A DNA stretch of 59,039 bases, taken from positions 1-59,039 of the forward strand of contig CALJOK010000002.1 of the NCBI GenBank assembly GCA_937981555.1, in the 5' to 3' direction. Below are positions 1 to 8,635 of the stretch, in pieces (the first letter of the stretch is position 1; each line of letters starts with the position of its first letter). This DNA is from an uncultured Saprospiraceae bacterium. GTDB taxonomy: Bacteria; Bacteroidota; Bacteroidia; Chitinophagales; Saprospiraceae. The translations under genes and the position numbers were made by a program. Under the pieces are notes generated by a model that saw only the letters and a list, made by a program, of their open reading frames with translations, was not told the DNA's origin and made no database searches.

Positions 1-623
1 AATCTTTTGGACTCGTACAATAACTGTTTAACAACTTGAAGATTTTTAGAGGCATTATTGATGGAATGATTTCGGGGTGAATCATAAAGCCATTGCTCAA
101 ATTCATTTTTGAATCGCCAATCAATATCTTCATAGTTTAATTCTTTTTTTTGCTCTTTAGAAAACTGTTCTAGATGATTATAAATGGTTCTAAATTTTTT
201 CCAAGTGGAGACATCAGGATTTTTAGTTCGGAGCTCGTTAATATATTGTTCTATAAATTGGAATAGGGTAGGGTTGAGGTTTGGTCTATCCAGATTACCA
301 CTTTCATAGGATAATTCATTTTTAAAATCTTTGGGTTCAATTTTACCGAAATCATTTTTTTTAAATATGTTAATGGTGATTTCTTCCAATTTATTAAGGC
401 GTTGATTCATGTCTACATACTCAGGGTGGTTCTTAACATTCTTTGCACGACCCTTTTCTTGATTCCAGTATTTTGGTTTTACTTTCTCCCCAGTTGACCA
501 CACCAACTTTTTTCCTTTATATCGAAAAACCAAAATGATTAATATGTCTATGTTAGAATCGTAGTCTTTATCATGACTCTTTAGGTTAAACCTAACGTTT
601 GGAATTTTTGCCTGTTTGGGCAT
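1..623 (-). CDS. Tyrosine recombinase/phage integrase, N-terminal part (runs off left edge)
   Basis: Reading leftwards from an ATG at 623, the frame stays open for 207 codons to the window edge, so the gene is partial only because the window stops. The protein starts MPKQAKIPNVRFNLKS and contains VFRYKGKKLVWSTGEKV followed by PKYWNQEKGRA, typical of the N-terminal arm DNA-binding domain of Bacteroidetes integrases. A SAM-like core-binding segment follows from about residue 115 (PTLFQFIEQYINEL, then TWKKFRTIYNHLEQF and NASKNLQVVKQLLYES). The catalytic domain with the R-H-R-Y residues lies outside the window, so activity cannot be judged. Site-specific integration or excision of a mobile element is the expected role. 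A tRNA-end-like sequence at 811-836, just behind the gene, fits an attachment site. Family call is firm; the element type is unknown. Confidence 0.85.
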   Translation of the reverse strand, partial: MPKQAKIPNVRFNLKSHDKDYDSNIDILIILVFRYKGKKLVWSTGEKVKPKYWNQEKGRAKNVKNHPEYVDMNQRLNKLEEITINIFKKNDFGKIEPKDFKNELSYESGNLDRPNLNPTLFQFIEQYINELRTKNPDVSTWKKFRTIYNHLEQFSKEQKKELNYEDIDWRFKNEFEQWLYDSPRNHSINNASKNLQVVKQLLYESKR

Positions 624-662
624 AGTTGAAATGAATTTTATTTTTTATTTAAAATATCAGGA

Positions 663-692
663 CAAATATACAAAGTTGTCTTTAAAGTTGTC
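663..692 (-). promoter_or_regulatory. Candidate integrase promoter with duplicated 9-mer
   Basis: On the minus strand, TATATTTG (670-663) matches the Bacteroidetes -7 consensus TAnnTTTG about 40 bases before the integrase ATG. Immediately upstream are two copies of GACAACTTT (plus-strand AAAGTTGTC at 672-680 and 684-692) spaced 12 bp start to start. Direct repeats abutting a -7 element could be an operator. No clear -33 TTG element is seen. Confidence 0.35.
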
Positions 693-810
693 GTTTTTTG
701 TTAATAGATTGTGATGGAAGCATAGATTGGAATGTCTTACTTGTTATTTAAAGTGCTGAAGATCAATTGGTTATGGGTTGAAAAATATTTTTGTGTGATA
801 GGGTATAGTG

Positions 811-836
811 ATAGGTTCATATCCTGCCTCCGCTAC
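811..836 (+). other. tRNA 3'-end-like sequence, probable attachment (att) site
   Basis: ATAGGTTCATATCCTGC followed by CTCCGCT and ACA resembles a T-arm (GGTTCxAxTCC), the 3' strand of an acceptor stem and a discriminator base. No 5' half of a tRNA lies upstream, and the outer T-stem pairs are imperfect. This is what is left at the distal end when an element integrates into the 3' end of a tRNA gene. The order fits: integrase reads away from this site into the element on the left, and a terminator of the original tRNA could be the hairpin just to the right. Which tRNA it derives from cannot be told. Confidence 0.4.
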
Positions 837-838
837 AA

Positions 839-875
839 AAAAAGCCTGGTAATCGTCTGATTATCAGGCTTTTGT
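839..875 (+). terminator. Rho-independent terminator hairpin
   Basis: AAAGCCTGGTAATC and GATTATCAGGCTTT pair into an 11-14 bp stem (one G-T wobble) with a GTCT loop and a T-rich tail. The right arm and tail, TGATTATCAGGCTTTTGT, occur again in the terminator at 8474-8510. It would end transcription of the tRNA-like sequence to its left. Confidence 0.7.
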
Positions 876-1487
876 ATTTTAGAGAAAACAGTTAGCCACT
901 CTTTTTAATGCTTAATCTCTAGCAAAATAATTTTCAATACCTGCTTAGAATTGTCTAATCTTAAAATCCTCAAGCTCTAATTTCTTTTAATAGGTTAACT
1001 ATTATTTTTTACTCCCTTCTTCAAGGCATATATCGCAATAGATAGTTCAACTATAGTTATTATAGTGAACTCTGATTATTTTCGGAATAAAAATTAAAAG
1101 ATTATATTTTACATATGAAAATTAATTAATTTGATATTAATTATATATATTCGTTTTTGCATTTGTTTTGCTGTTTTGGCCTAAGGGTAAATTTAATTTT
1201 GATTTTATTTTTTTTACCTAATAAATACAAACAACTAAATCTTCTTTTTTATCTCTTTTTTACTCCCTTAACCTTTAATCATAATCAAACAGTTTTTTAT
1301 AGAGAATTTACCTCAGGGTATATTGTCAATTCTATTTTATAAAAAAGGAATCGAATTTACAATTTCCAAAAATTTAATTCTTCCAAAGAATTTAAAATAT
1401 TATTCAATCCGCATAGTAGTTTGGTTTCTGAGGAAACCAAATTGAATTGCTATTTCTTAACCTTCTAACGAATAAACTCATTATCTT
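876..1487. other. AT-rich intergenic region without a convincing gene
   Basis: Between the terminator and the first complete gene there is only AT-rich DNA. A 61-codon frame at 1157-1342 is Phe/Leu-rich, has no family resemblance and is probably chance. The only structure noted is a 9-bp hairpin at 1420-1441 (TTTGGTTTC, TGA loop, GGAAACCAA) inside the presumed leader of the metalloprotease gene. No TAnnTTTG promoter was recognised. Confidence 0.5.
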
Positions 1488-4400
1488 ATGCATCACATGA
1501 TTTACAAGTTTTTTGCAACGCTCCTTTTTCTAAGTTGCTTTTTTTTCAATTCAATTGCACAATATGAAGCACATCCTATTGCTTCTAAAATTCAACAAAA
1601 TAATAGTGCCTTTCAAGAATTAGTTCCTGAAAAATTATTCAACTTGACAACAGCACCTATGCATGAGAGTGTTTCTGTTGAAGAAGTAGTTAGTAATGCT
1701 ACATTTTTAAAAGTGCAAGAAAGTAAGGTTAGTCAATTGATGAGTCAACCTGTTGAATTCTTACATTTAGAAATGCCAATTCAAAACTCTGCTCCTATAA
1801 CATTGCAATTGTATCAGGCAGATGTTTTTGCTCCTGGGTTTAAAGTGTATGCTGCATCAAATCCTGATGTAGCGTATCCCTATGAAACGGGAATTTATTA
1901 TTGGGGAATTGCAAATAATGATGAAGAATCTCTAGTCGCTTTATCAATTACCAATGATGAAATCATGGGGTTTATTAGTATTGATGGAGATACATATACA
2001 ATCGGAAAATTAGAAGGGAATGATGAAAACACACATATTCTTTATAAAGATAAAGACATGAAAGTATCACCAAATGTTGACTGTCAAACAAATGATGATT
2101 TACATTATATTGGAAGTGATAATAATAACGGGGCTGAAACAGTAGTCAACTCTCCAGATAATTGTGTACAAATGTATATAGAGGTAGATTATGATATTTT
2201 TGTAGGTAAAGGAGGAATTACTCAAGCTGCTGATTATGTTACAGGAGCATTTAGCCAAGTGGCTATTCTGTATGCTAATGAGTCGATTAATTTTACGATA
2301 AGTGAAATAGTTGTTTGGGATGTTGTTGATCCATATACGGGAACTTCTACTTCAAATTATTTAACTCAATTTAGAGATAATTTAAATGGAAACTACAATG
2401 GAGACCTTGCTCATCTTGTTGGATATAATGGTGGTGGTGGAATCGCTTATGTAGATGTATTGTGTAATAGTTTTTATGGAGTTGGATATAGTGATATTAA
2501 TTCAACTTATAATAATGTACCTACCTATAGCTGGACGGTAGAAGTGCTCACACATGAAATTGGACATAATTTGGGATCGAGACATACTCATGCTTGTGTG
2601 TGGGGCCCAAATAATGATGAACCAATTGATTGCTGTGGATACAATGCAGGGTATTCCGAAAGTTCATGCGGAGCTGGATATGATTGTACCATTCCTAATC
2701 CTACCAATGCTGGGACTATTATGAGTTATTGTCATTTGGTTTCAGGTGTTGGGATTGATTTTAATAATGGATTTGGTACTCAACCTGGAAATAAAATTAG
2801 AGATGAAGTATATAATGCTACTTGTCTAACTACTTGTGGTACTGCAGAAACAGACGATGCTGGTATTGCATCGATTATTTCTCCAACAGGTACTATATGC
2901 GACAATTCTATTTCTCCAATAGTGGAGTTATTTAATTATGGTTCTAATACATTGACATCTGTGACTATCCAATACCAATTAGATGGTGGAACATTAAATA
3001 GTTACAGCTGGACTGGATCAATAGCAAGTAATAGTTCAACTAATGTAACCTTGCCTAGTATAAGTTTCGGTACTGGTTCACATACTTTTGGTGCAAATAC
3101 ATTCAATCCTAACGGTGTTTCAGATACAGATTCTAGTAATGATGCTGATAATTCTAGTTTCAACAGACCTGCTGATAATACCTACTATGCTGATAATGAT
3201 GGAGATGGATATGGTGATCCAGGAAACTCGGTAGTAGACTGTGAGGCACCTTCAGGTTTTGTTTCCGATAATACGGATTGTAATGATAATGATGGAAATG
3301 CCTATCCAGGAGCAACTTGCGATGACGGCGATATTTGCACAACTGGAGATGTATTGGATAACAATTGTGCATGCTCAGGTACTTATCAAGATAGCGATGG
3401 AGATTCAGTATGTGATGGAGAAGATATTTGCCCAGGAGGTGATGATAATGTAGATGTAAATGGGAATGGTGTACCTGATTTTTGTGATTGTAATGAAACG
3501 TTGACGACTATCACACCTAATCCATTGACGCATACTGGTTCAGGTTCTAGTTTGGCTACTGTTACTTTTGGTGCAGGTGATAAAGATCCTTCATTTCTTA
3601 TATCCGATTTGAATTCTAAGCTTAATGGAAATCCTAATAGTAGATATATTGATGAAGTTACAGTAACTTATATTGATGGAAATAATCAATCCCAAACGTA
3701 TGGTACTTTTAGTGGGGATGTTGTTAGTTCGGTTAATGTATCAATAACAGGCGAAGTGGAATCTATTAGTATTGCACTAACGGACGGATATGATAATAAC
3801 TTTGGAGGGACATTATCTGCTTCATTTGGTGAGGTAACATTCTGTCTTGGATGTATCGATTCAGATTCAGATGGAGTTTGTGACCAGGATGATGTATGCA
3901 GTGGATTTGATGATAACCTCATTGGATTACCATGTGATGATTTGGATGACTGTACAGAAAATGATATATGGTCATGTAATCTTTGTGCTGGTACTCCTAC
4001 CGGAGATAGCGATGGAGATGGTGTATGTGATGCTCTTGATGTATGTGACGGTGGCGATGATAATATTGATACGGATGGCGATGGTATACCTGATTTTTGT
4101 GATAACGTCAACTGTACGAATGAAATAACTAGTTCTTTCACACCAAATCCATTAAGTCATTCTGGATCAGGATCTACGTCTTCGTCAGTTAGTTTCCCTG
4201 CAGGAAATGAGGATGCTTCTTTTACAATTAATGAACTTGGATCGAAATTAAATGGTAACCCTAACAAACGTTACATTGATCAAGTAACGATTACATATGT
4301 GGATGGTTCAGGTAGTACGGTAACTTATGGAACATTTACAGGTGATAATCAAAGTTCTGTAAATGTAGAAATTACTGGAGCAGTTCAGTCTATTAGTATT

Positions 4401-4769
4401 CAACTCTCTAATTCATATGGTAGTAATCAAGAGGTTAATGTAAGTATGACAGATGTGAATTCTTGTTTATCTCCTGCATCTATTTTCTCAGGTGGAGGGA
4501 ATGAAGTGAACGTAAAAGTGAACAATGTCAATGTTTATCCAAACCCATCGAAGGATGAAGTTTATTTACAATTTGATGCTGTTCCAGAGAATGCAACTGT
4601 TATTCTTACAGATGTATTGGGACTTCATATTGCTAATTATGAAGTACCAAAAGAATCTATTTTCCGAATTGATTTGGAAGAAGTTCGATTGAATACTCAA
4701 GTTATATTTGTAACAGTATTTATAGATGGACAAAGTCCAATTACAAAACGATTGTTCATTTTGAAATAA
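1488..4769 (+). CDS. Secreted reprolysin-like zinc metalloprotease with thrombospondin type 3 repeats and T9SS type A sorting domain
   Basis: The 1093-aa protein starts with a signal peptide (MIYKFFATLLFLSCFFFNSIAQ; an alternative start is the second ATG at 1497). Residues about 210-450 form a metzincin domain: HEIGHNLGSRHTH gives zinc ligands H356, H360 and H366 with catalytic E357, and GTIMSYCH holds the Met-turn M412. A beta-sandwich segment follows (about 460-560), then Asp-rich calcium-binding thrombospondin type 3-like stretches (DNDGDGYGDP, DSDGDSVCDGEDICPG, DSDGDGVCDALDVCDG). Between and after these lie two homologous ~110-aa modules, each beginning TPNPL and containing SKLNGNPN and YIDxVTxTY. 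The last ~75 residues (NVYPNPSKDEVYLQF to the C-terminus) are a T9SS type A sorting domain. It is expected to be exported through the outer membrane and to cleave external protein. Substrate unknown. Confidence 0.9.
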   Translation: MHHMIYKFFATLLFLSCFFFNSIAQYEAHPIASKIQQNNSAFQELVPEKLFNLTTAPMHESVSVEEVVSNATFLKVQESKVSQLMSQPVEFLHLEMPIQNSAPITLQLYQADVFAPGFKVYAASNPDVAYPYETGIYYWGIANNDEESLVALSITNDEIMGFISIDGDTYTIGKLEGNDENTHILYKDKDMKVSPNVDCQTNDDLHYIGSDNNNGAETVVNSPDNCVQMYIEVDYDIFVGKGGITQAADYVTGAFSQVAILYANESINFTISEIVVWDVVDPYTGTSTSNYLTQFRDNLNGNYNGDLAHLVGYNGGGGIAYVDVLCNSFYGVGYSDINSTYNNVPTYSWTVEVLTHEIGHNLGSRHTHACVWGPNNDEPIDCCGYNAGYSESSCGAGYDCTIPNPTNAGTIMSYCHLVSGVGIDFNNGFGTQPGNKIRDEVYNATCLTTCGTAETDDAGIASIISPTGTICDNSISPIVELFNYGSNTLTSVTIQYQLDGGTLNSYSWTGSIASNSSTNVTLPSISFGTGSHTFGANTFNPNGVSDTDSSNDADNSSFNRPADNTYYADNDGDGYGDPGNSVVDCEAPSGFVSDNTDCNDNDGNAYPGATCDDGDICTTGDVLDNNCACSGTYQDSDGDSVCDGEDICPGGDDNVDVNGNGVPDFCDCNETLTTITPNPLTHTGSGSSLATVTFGAGDKDPSFLISDLNSKLNGNPNSRYIDEVTVTYIDGNNQSQTYGTFSGDVVSSVNVSITGEVESISIALTDGYDNNFGGTLSASFGEVTFCLGCIDSDSDGVCDQDDVCSGFDDNLIGLPCDDLDDCTENDIWSCNLCAGTPTGDSDGDGVCDALDVCDGGDDNIDTDGDGIPDFCDNVNCTNEITSSFTPNPLSHSGSGSTSSSVSFPAGNEDASFTINELGSKLNGNPNKRYIDQVTITYVDGSGSTVTYGTFTGDNQSSVNVEITGAVQSISIQLSNSYGSNQEVNVSMTDVNSCLSPASIFSGGGNEVNVKVNNVNVYPNPSKDEVYLQFDAVPENATVILTDVLGLHIANYEVPKESIFRIDLEEVRLNTQVIFVTVFIDGQSPITKRLFILK

Positions 4770-4846
4770 AATGACTTTTAATTTGTATCAATGTATTTTA
4801 AAGTTTCAATAGGTTTTTAAGAAACTTTAGGATTGTATCTTAGTTG

Positions 4847-4888
4847 AAAGGGCTTTTGAAATAATATTCAAAAGCCCTTTTCTTTTTT
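4847..4888 (+). terminator. Rho-independent terminator of the metalloprotease gene
   Basis: AAAGGGCTTTTGAA (4847-4860), loop TAATA-like, TTCAAAAGCCCTTT (to 4880) form a 14-bp perfect stem followed by TCTTTTTT. The rest of the 4770-5131 gap is AT-rich and shows no gene. Confidence 0.85.
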
Positions 4889-5143
4889 ATTATAAAAATT
4901 ACTTTGTGTTGATTATTAGAGTTAAGTCCTGCCTTTTTAAGTATTTTTACATCTCAAAATCATATTTTTACTTCCCTTGTAAAGCCGATCGAATTTCATA
5001 AAATCTAATTAAAATCTTCTTTTGTTATAATTAAAATATTCTCCAACTGATCTAAGTAGTCAGATTGCTAGGATTGTTTTTTGAATTAGTGTTTTTATTA
5101 TTATAATTTTAGGGATTAAATAAATCAATATATGTATTTAGGA

Positions 5144-8100
5144 ATGAAATATCTTTATCTAATTTTACTTTTTAGTTTGTTTTTTGCGTGCAATGCTGAT
5201 AAAAGTAATAATGTCCCACCAGTAGAAAAATCAGTTAATGAAACTGATAACACTAAAGTTTTTACCGAAACAACTCCCAAGAAAACCAATCTATACTTCA
5301 GTAATCGGATTGTAGAAAATGACAATATTAATTACTTCGGGTATACCTATTTATACAATGGAGGAGGAGTTAGCATTGTTGATATTAATAATGATGACTT
5401 ACCTGATATTTATTTTACTTCTACGCAAAAGGCAGATAAACTATATTTGAACAAAGGAAATTTAAAATTTGAAGATATCAGTAAATCTTCTGGAATAGAT
5501 AAATTCAAAGGATGTAAAACGGGGGTCAGCTTTACTGATGTCAACAATGATGGTTGGACAGATTTTTATGTCTGCCGAGCTGGTTGGTCAAAGAATCCAA
5601 AGGATAGAAAAAATCTTCTCTTCATAAATAATCAAGACAATACTTTTAAAGAGTCAGCTGCCAAATATGGAATTGATGATGAAAGTCGATCAATCCAATC
5701 GGTCTTTTTTGATTATGATAAAGATGGAGATTTGGATATGTACTTGTCGAATCACCCAAAAGTATTTAGACAATCTACCGAGCAAGTCATCGCCAAAATA
5801 AATAATCCGACTGATGAAAATACCGATAAATTTTACATAAAAAACGACGACGGTACATATACTGAATCAGGGAAAAAAGTTGGAATATTTAATCATGGTT
5901 GGGGATTAGGTTTAGTGGCAGGCGATTTGAATAATGATGGTTGGACAGATGTTTATGTCTCCAATGATTTTCAAGCACATGATTATTATTACGTCAATAA
6001 TGGAGATGGAACATTTACCGAATCACTAAAAAAATACTTTCCACACACTTCTTATTTTGCAATGGGGGTAGATTTGGTAGATATCAATAATGATCAGAAC
6101 CTTGATATTTTTGTTGGAGAAATGCTTTCTGAAACTAATGTAAGGCAGAAAACAAATATGGCGCCTATGGATGCCGATTTGTTTAAGCTGTTAGTGGATA
6201 GTGATTTGCATTATCAATATATGCGTAACTCATTTCACTTGAATAATGGAAATGGACACTTTAGTGATATCGCTGAATACGCAGGAATTTCGAAAACGGA
6301 TTGGAGTTGGAGTTCTTTATTTGGAGATTATGATAATGATGGAGACAATGATTTGTTAGTCGTGAATGGTTGGCTGAAAGATACGCAGGATAAGGATTTT
6401 TCTAAAAAGGCAAATGCTTATGCTCAAAAGTATAACAACAAACTCAAATATAATCAAGTCGATTCTTTTTTGAAAAGTACGCCCCTTGAAAACTATGCTT
6501 TTGAATATGAAGGAGATTTGAAATTTAAAAAAGTATCGGATAAATGGGGTTTTAACTTCAAAGGGTTTTCTAATGGAATGGCTTATGGAGATTTGGACAA
6601 TGATGGTGATTTAGATATTGTTGTCAATAATATGAATGCGAATGCTTCTCTATATCAGAATAATTCTATGTCCTCTTTTATCAAGTTAAAATTGAACGGC
6701 CCTTCAAAAAATAAACTCGGAATCAATAGTAAAATTACGCTTACGACCAATGAAGGAATTCAGTACAAAGAATTTATGACGACTAGAGGGTTTCAATCTT
6801 CTTGCGAACCTATGGTACATTTTGGATTGAAGTCAGGTACTCAAATAGAAAGTCTATTAGTTGTTTGGCCAGATGGAAAAGAACAAGTAATCAAAGAGTT
6901 GGCAGTTAATCAAACTCACATAATTGATTATAAAGATGCTCAAAAAAGTACAAGGAAAAAAGAGAAAACTTCTCCAGCATTTAAAGAACTAAATGCTAAG
7001 AAGATAATTGATTTTACGCACCAAGAAGTTTATTACGATGATTATAAGGAAGAGGTTTTATTACCTCATCAATTATCTCAGATGGGGCCAGCTTTGGTAG
7101 TTGGTGATGTGGATAAAAATGGATTGGATGATATTTATATTGGAGGTGCGCATCAGCAAGCAGGTGTTTTGTTTTTGCAGAAGCGGCCTCAAGAATTTGT
7201 AAAAAGTCAGTCCGCGCTTTGGTCAACGGATTCAAAATATGAAGATGTAGATGCATTGTTTTTTGATGCAGATGGCGATCAAGATTTAGACCTTTATGTT
7301 GTGAGTGGAAGTAATGAGTTTTTGAAAAATTCAGCGCTTTTGGTAGATCGACTTTATTTGAATAATGGGAAAGGAGCTTTTGAAAAATCTACCGGATTAC
7401 TTCCTCAATTTACAACTAACGGAGGAACTATTTCTGCTTGTGATTTTGATAAAGATGGCGATCAAGATTTATTTATAGGAGGGGGAGTATTGCCAGGGAA
7501 ATATCCCTATGCCTCCAAAAGTATTTTACTACAAAATAATATAGAGGGATTTAAAAATGTAACTCAAGCACTTGCTCCAGAATTGGAAGAAGCAGGAATC
7601 ATACAATCATCCGTTTGGTCAGATTTTAATAATGATGGTAATTTGGATCTGATCGTCGTAGGAGAATGGACGAGTCCAATGTTTTTTACGAATGATGGAA
7701 CGGAGTTTAGTTTAACCAAAATGGCAGAGGTCGATAAGATGGTCGGTTGGTGGAACAAAGTTACTGCGGTCGATTTGGATAATGATGGAGACGAAGATTA
7801 CTTGTTAGGGAATCTTGGCGAAAATTATAAATACAAAGCGACAGACGAAGAACCATTTGAAATATTTAGTGGTGATTTTGATAATAATGGAAAACAGGAT
7901 ATTGTGTTGGGATATTACTCAGAATCTAACCTGTATCCAGTAAGAGGTTTTCAATGTTCTTCAGAACAAATGCCTGATTTACAAAATCAATTTGATACGT
8001 ATAAATCTTTTGGAACGGCTGATATATTTGAAATTTATGGAGCGGAATTGGAGAATGCATTACATTATAAAGCCAATAATTTTTCTTCCTTAATTCTTTG

Positions 8101-8449
8101 GAATAAAGGAGATGAAGAATTCGATATTGAAAAATTACCAGGCCAAGCACAGCTAGCTCCGATTAAAGATTTCCTTGTTCAGGACTTTGATAAAGATAAT
8201 CATCTCGATATTTTACTTGCAGGAAATTGGTATGTATCCGAAGTGGAAACGCCAAGAGCGGACTCAGGAACAGGACTTCTTCTGACCAATAATAAAAATA
8301 AATTTACGGTTAAAACCATTTCGCAATCAGGTTTCTTTGCCAATAAAGATGTTCGGAAAATGGCTTACATTTCATGTGGACAAAAATCTCCATTGGTCAT
8401 TGTCGCAAATAATAATAATAGTGTTCAAATCTTTGAATACTCCAATTAA
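5144..8449 (+). CDS. VCBS/FG-GAP repeat lipoprotein with ASPIC/UnbV domain
   Basis: An 1101-aa protein from the ATG at 5144; the frame also allows a start at 5132, but the second ATG gives a cleaner lipoprotein signal (MKYLYLILLFSLFFAC, lipobox ending at the Cys). At least fourteen calcium-binding-loop VCBS/FG-GAP motifs are visible, such as DINNDDLPDIYF, DYDKDGDLDMYL, DLDNDGDLDIVV and DFDKDGDQDLFI, and they would build two beta-propellers. Between them, about residues 510-600, is an ASPIC/UnbV module (KLNGPSKNKLGI, GFQSSCEPMVHFGL, VWPDGKEQ). Proteins of this size and layout are common in Bacteroidota and often sit near SusC/SusD transporter genes; none is present here. It is probably a surface-anchored binding protein. 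The ligand is unknown. Confidence 0.88.
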   Translation: MKYLYLILLFSLFFACNADKSNNVPPVEKSVNETDNTKVFTETTPKKTNLYFSNRIVENDNINYFGYTYLYNGGGVSIVDINNDDLPDIYFTSTQKADKLYLNKGNLKFEDISKSSGIDKFKGCKTGVSFTDVNNDGWTDFYVCRAGWSKNPKDRKNLLFINNQDNTFKESAAKYGIDDESRSIQSVFFDYDKDGDLDMYLSNHPKVFRQSTEQVIAKINNPTDENTDKFYIKNDDGTYTESGKKVGIFNHGWGLGLVAGDLNNDGWTDVYVSNDFQAHDYYYVNNGDGTFTESLKKYFPHTSYFAMGVDLVDINNDQNLDIFVGEMLSETNVRQKTNMAPMDADLFKLLVDSDLHYQYMRNSFHLNNGNGHFSDIAEYAGISKTDWSWSSLFGDYDNDGDNDLLVVNGWLKDTQDKDFSKKANAYAQKYNNKLKYNQVDSFLKSTPLENYAFEYEGDLKFKKVSDKWGFNFKGFSNGMAYGDLDNDGDLDIVVNNMNANASLYQNNSMSSFIKLKLNGPSKNKLGINSKITLTTNEGIQYKEFMTTRGFQSSCEPMVHFGLKSGTQIESLLVVWPDGKEQVIKELAVNQTHIIDYKDAQKSTRKKEKTSPAFKELNAKKIIDFTHQEVYYDDYKEEVLLPHQLSQMGPALVVGDVDKNGLDDIYIGGAHQQAGVLFLQKRPQEFVKSQSALWSTDSKYEDVDALFFDADGDQDLDLYVVSGSNEFLKNSALLVDRLYLNNGKGAFEKSTGLLPQFTTNGGTISACDFDKDGDQDLFIGGGVLPGKYPYASKSILLQNNIEGFKNVTQALAPELEEAGIIQSSVWSDFNNDGNLDLIVVGEWTSPMFFTNDGTEFSLTKMAEVDKMVGWWNKVTAVDLDNDGDEDYLLGNLGENYKYKATDEEPFEIFSGDFDNNGKQDIVLGYYSESNLYPVRGFQCSSEQMPDLQNQFDTYKSFGTADIFEIYGAELENALHYKANNFSSLILWNKGDEEFDIEKLPGQAQLAPIKDFLVQDFDKDNHLDILLAGNWYVSEVETPRADSGTGLLLTNNKNKFTVKTISQSGFFANKDVRKMAYISCGQKSPLVIVANNNNSVQIFEYSN

Positions 8450-8473
8450 CTTTAATTAAAATAGCAAAACATA

Positions 8474-8510
8474 AAAGTCTGATAATCATTGATTATCAGG
8501 CTTTTGTTTT
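8474..8510 (+). terminator. Rho-independent terminator
   Basis: AAAAGTCTGATAATC and GATTATCAGGCTTTT pair around a short ATT loop, with one G-T wobble and a T-rich tail. The 3' arm and tail share TGATTATCAGGCTTTTGT with the terminator at 839-875. Confidence 0.8.
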
Positions 8511-8635
8511 TACAACAATATTTTTTTCAAAAAAATCTCTTCCCCCCCTTTACCTTTTCACCGCATTGATCATACCTACCTAAACAGCTTATTGTTTTAG
8601 TATTTCAAAACATTTAATAACTAAATATTTATATC

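Noticed and set aside
1157-1342. 61-codon frame rich in Phe and Leu
   Set aside because: AT-rich chance frame, no family resemblance, no start context or neighbour support.
3241-4141. Several 70-150 codon frames inside the first metalloprotease gene, both strands
   Set aside because: Caused by the repetitive Asp/Gly-rich codons of the thrombospondin type 3-like region; they are shadows of the real frame.
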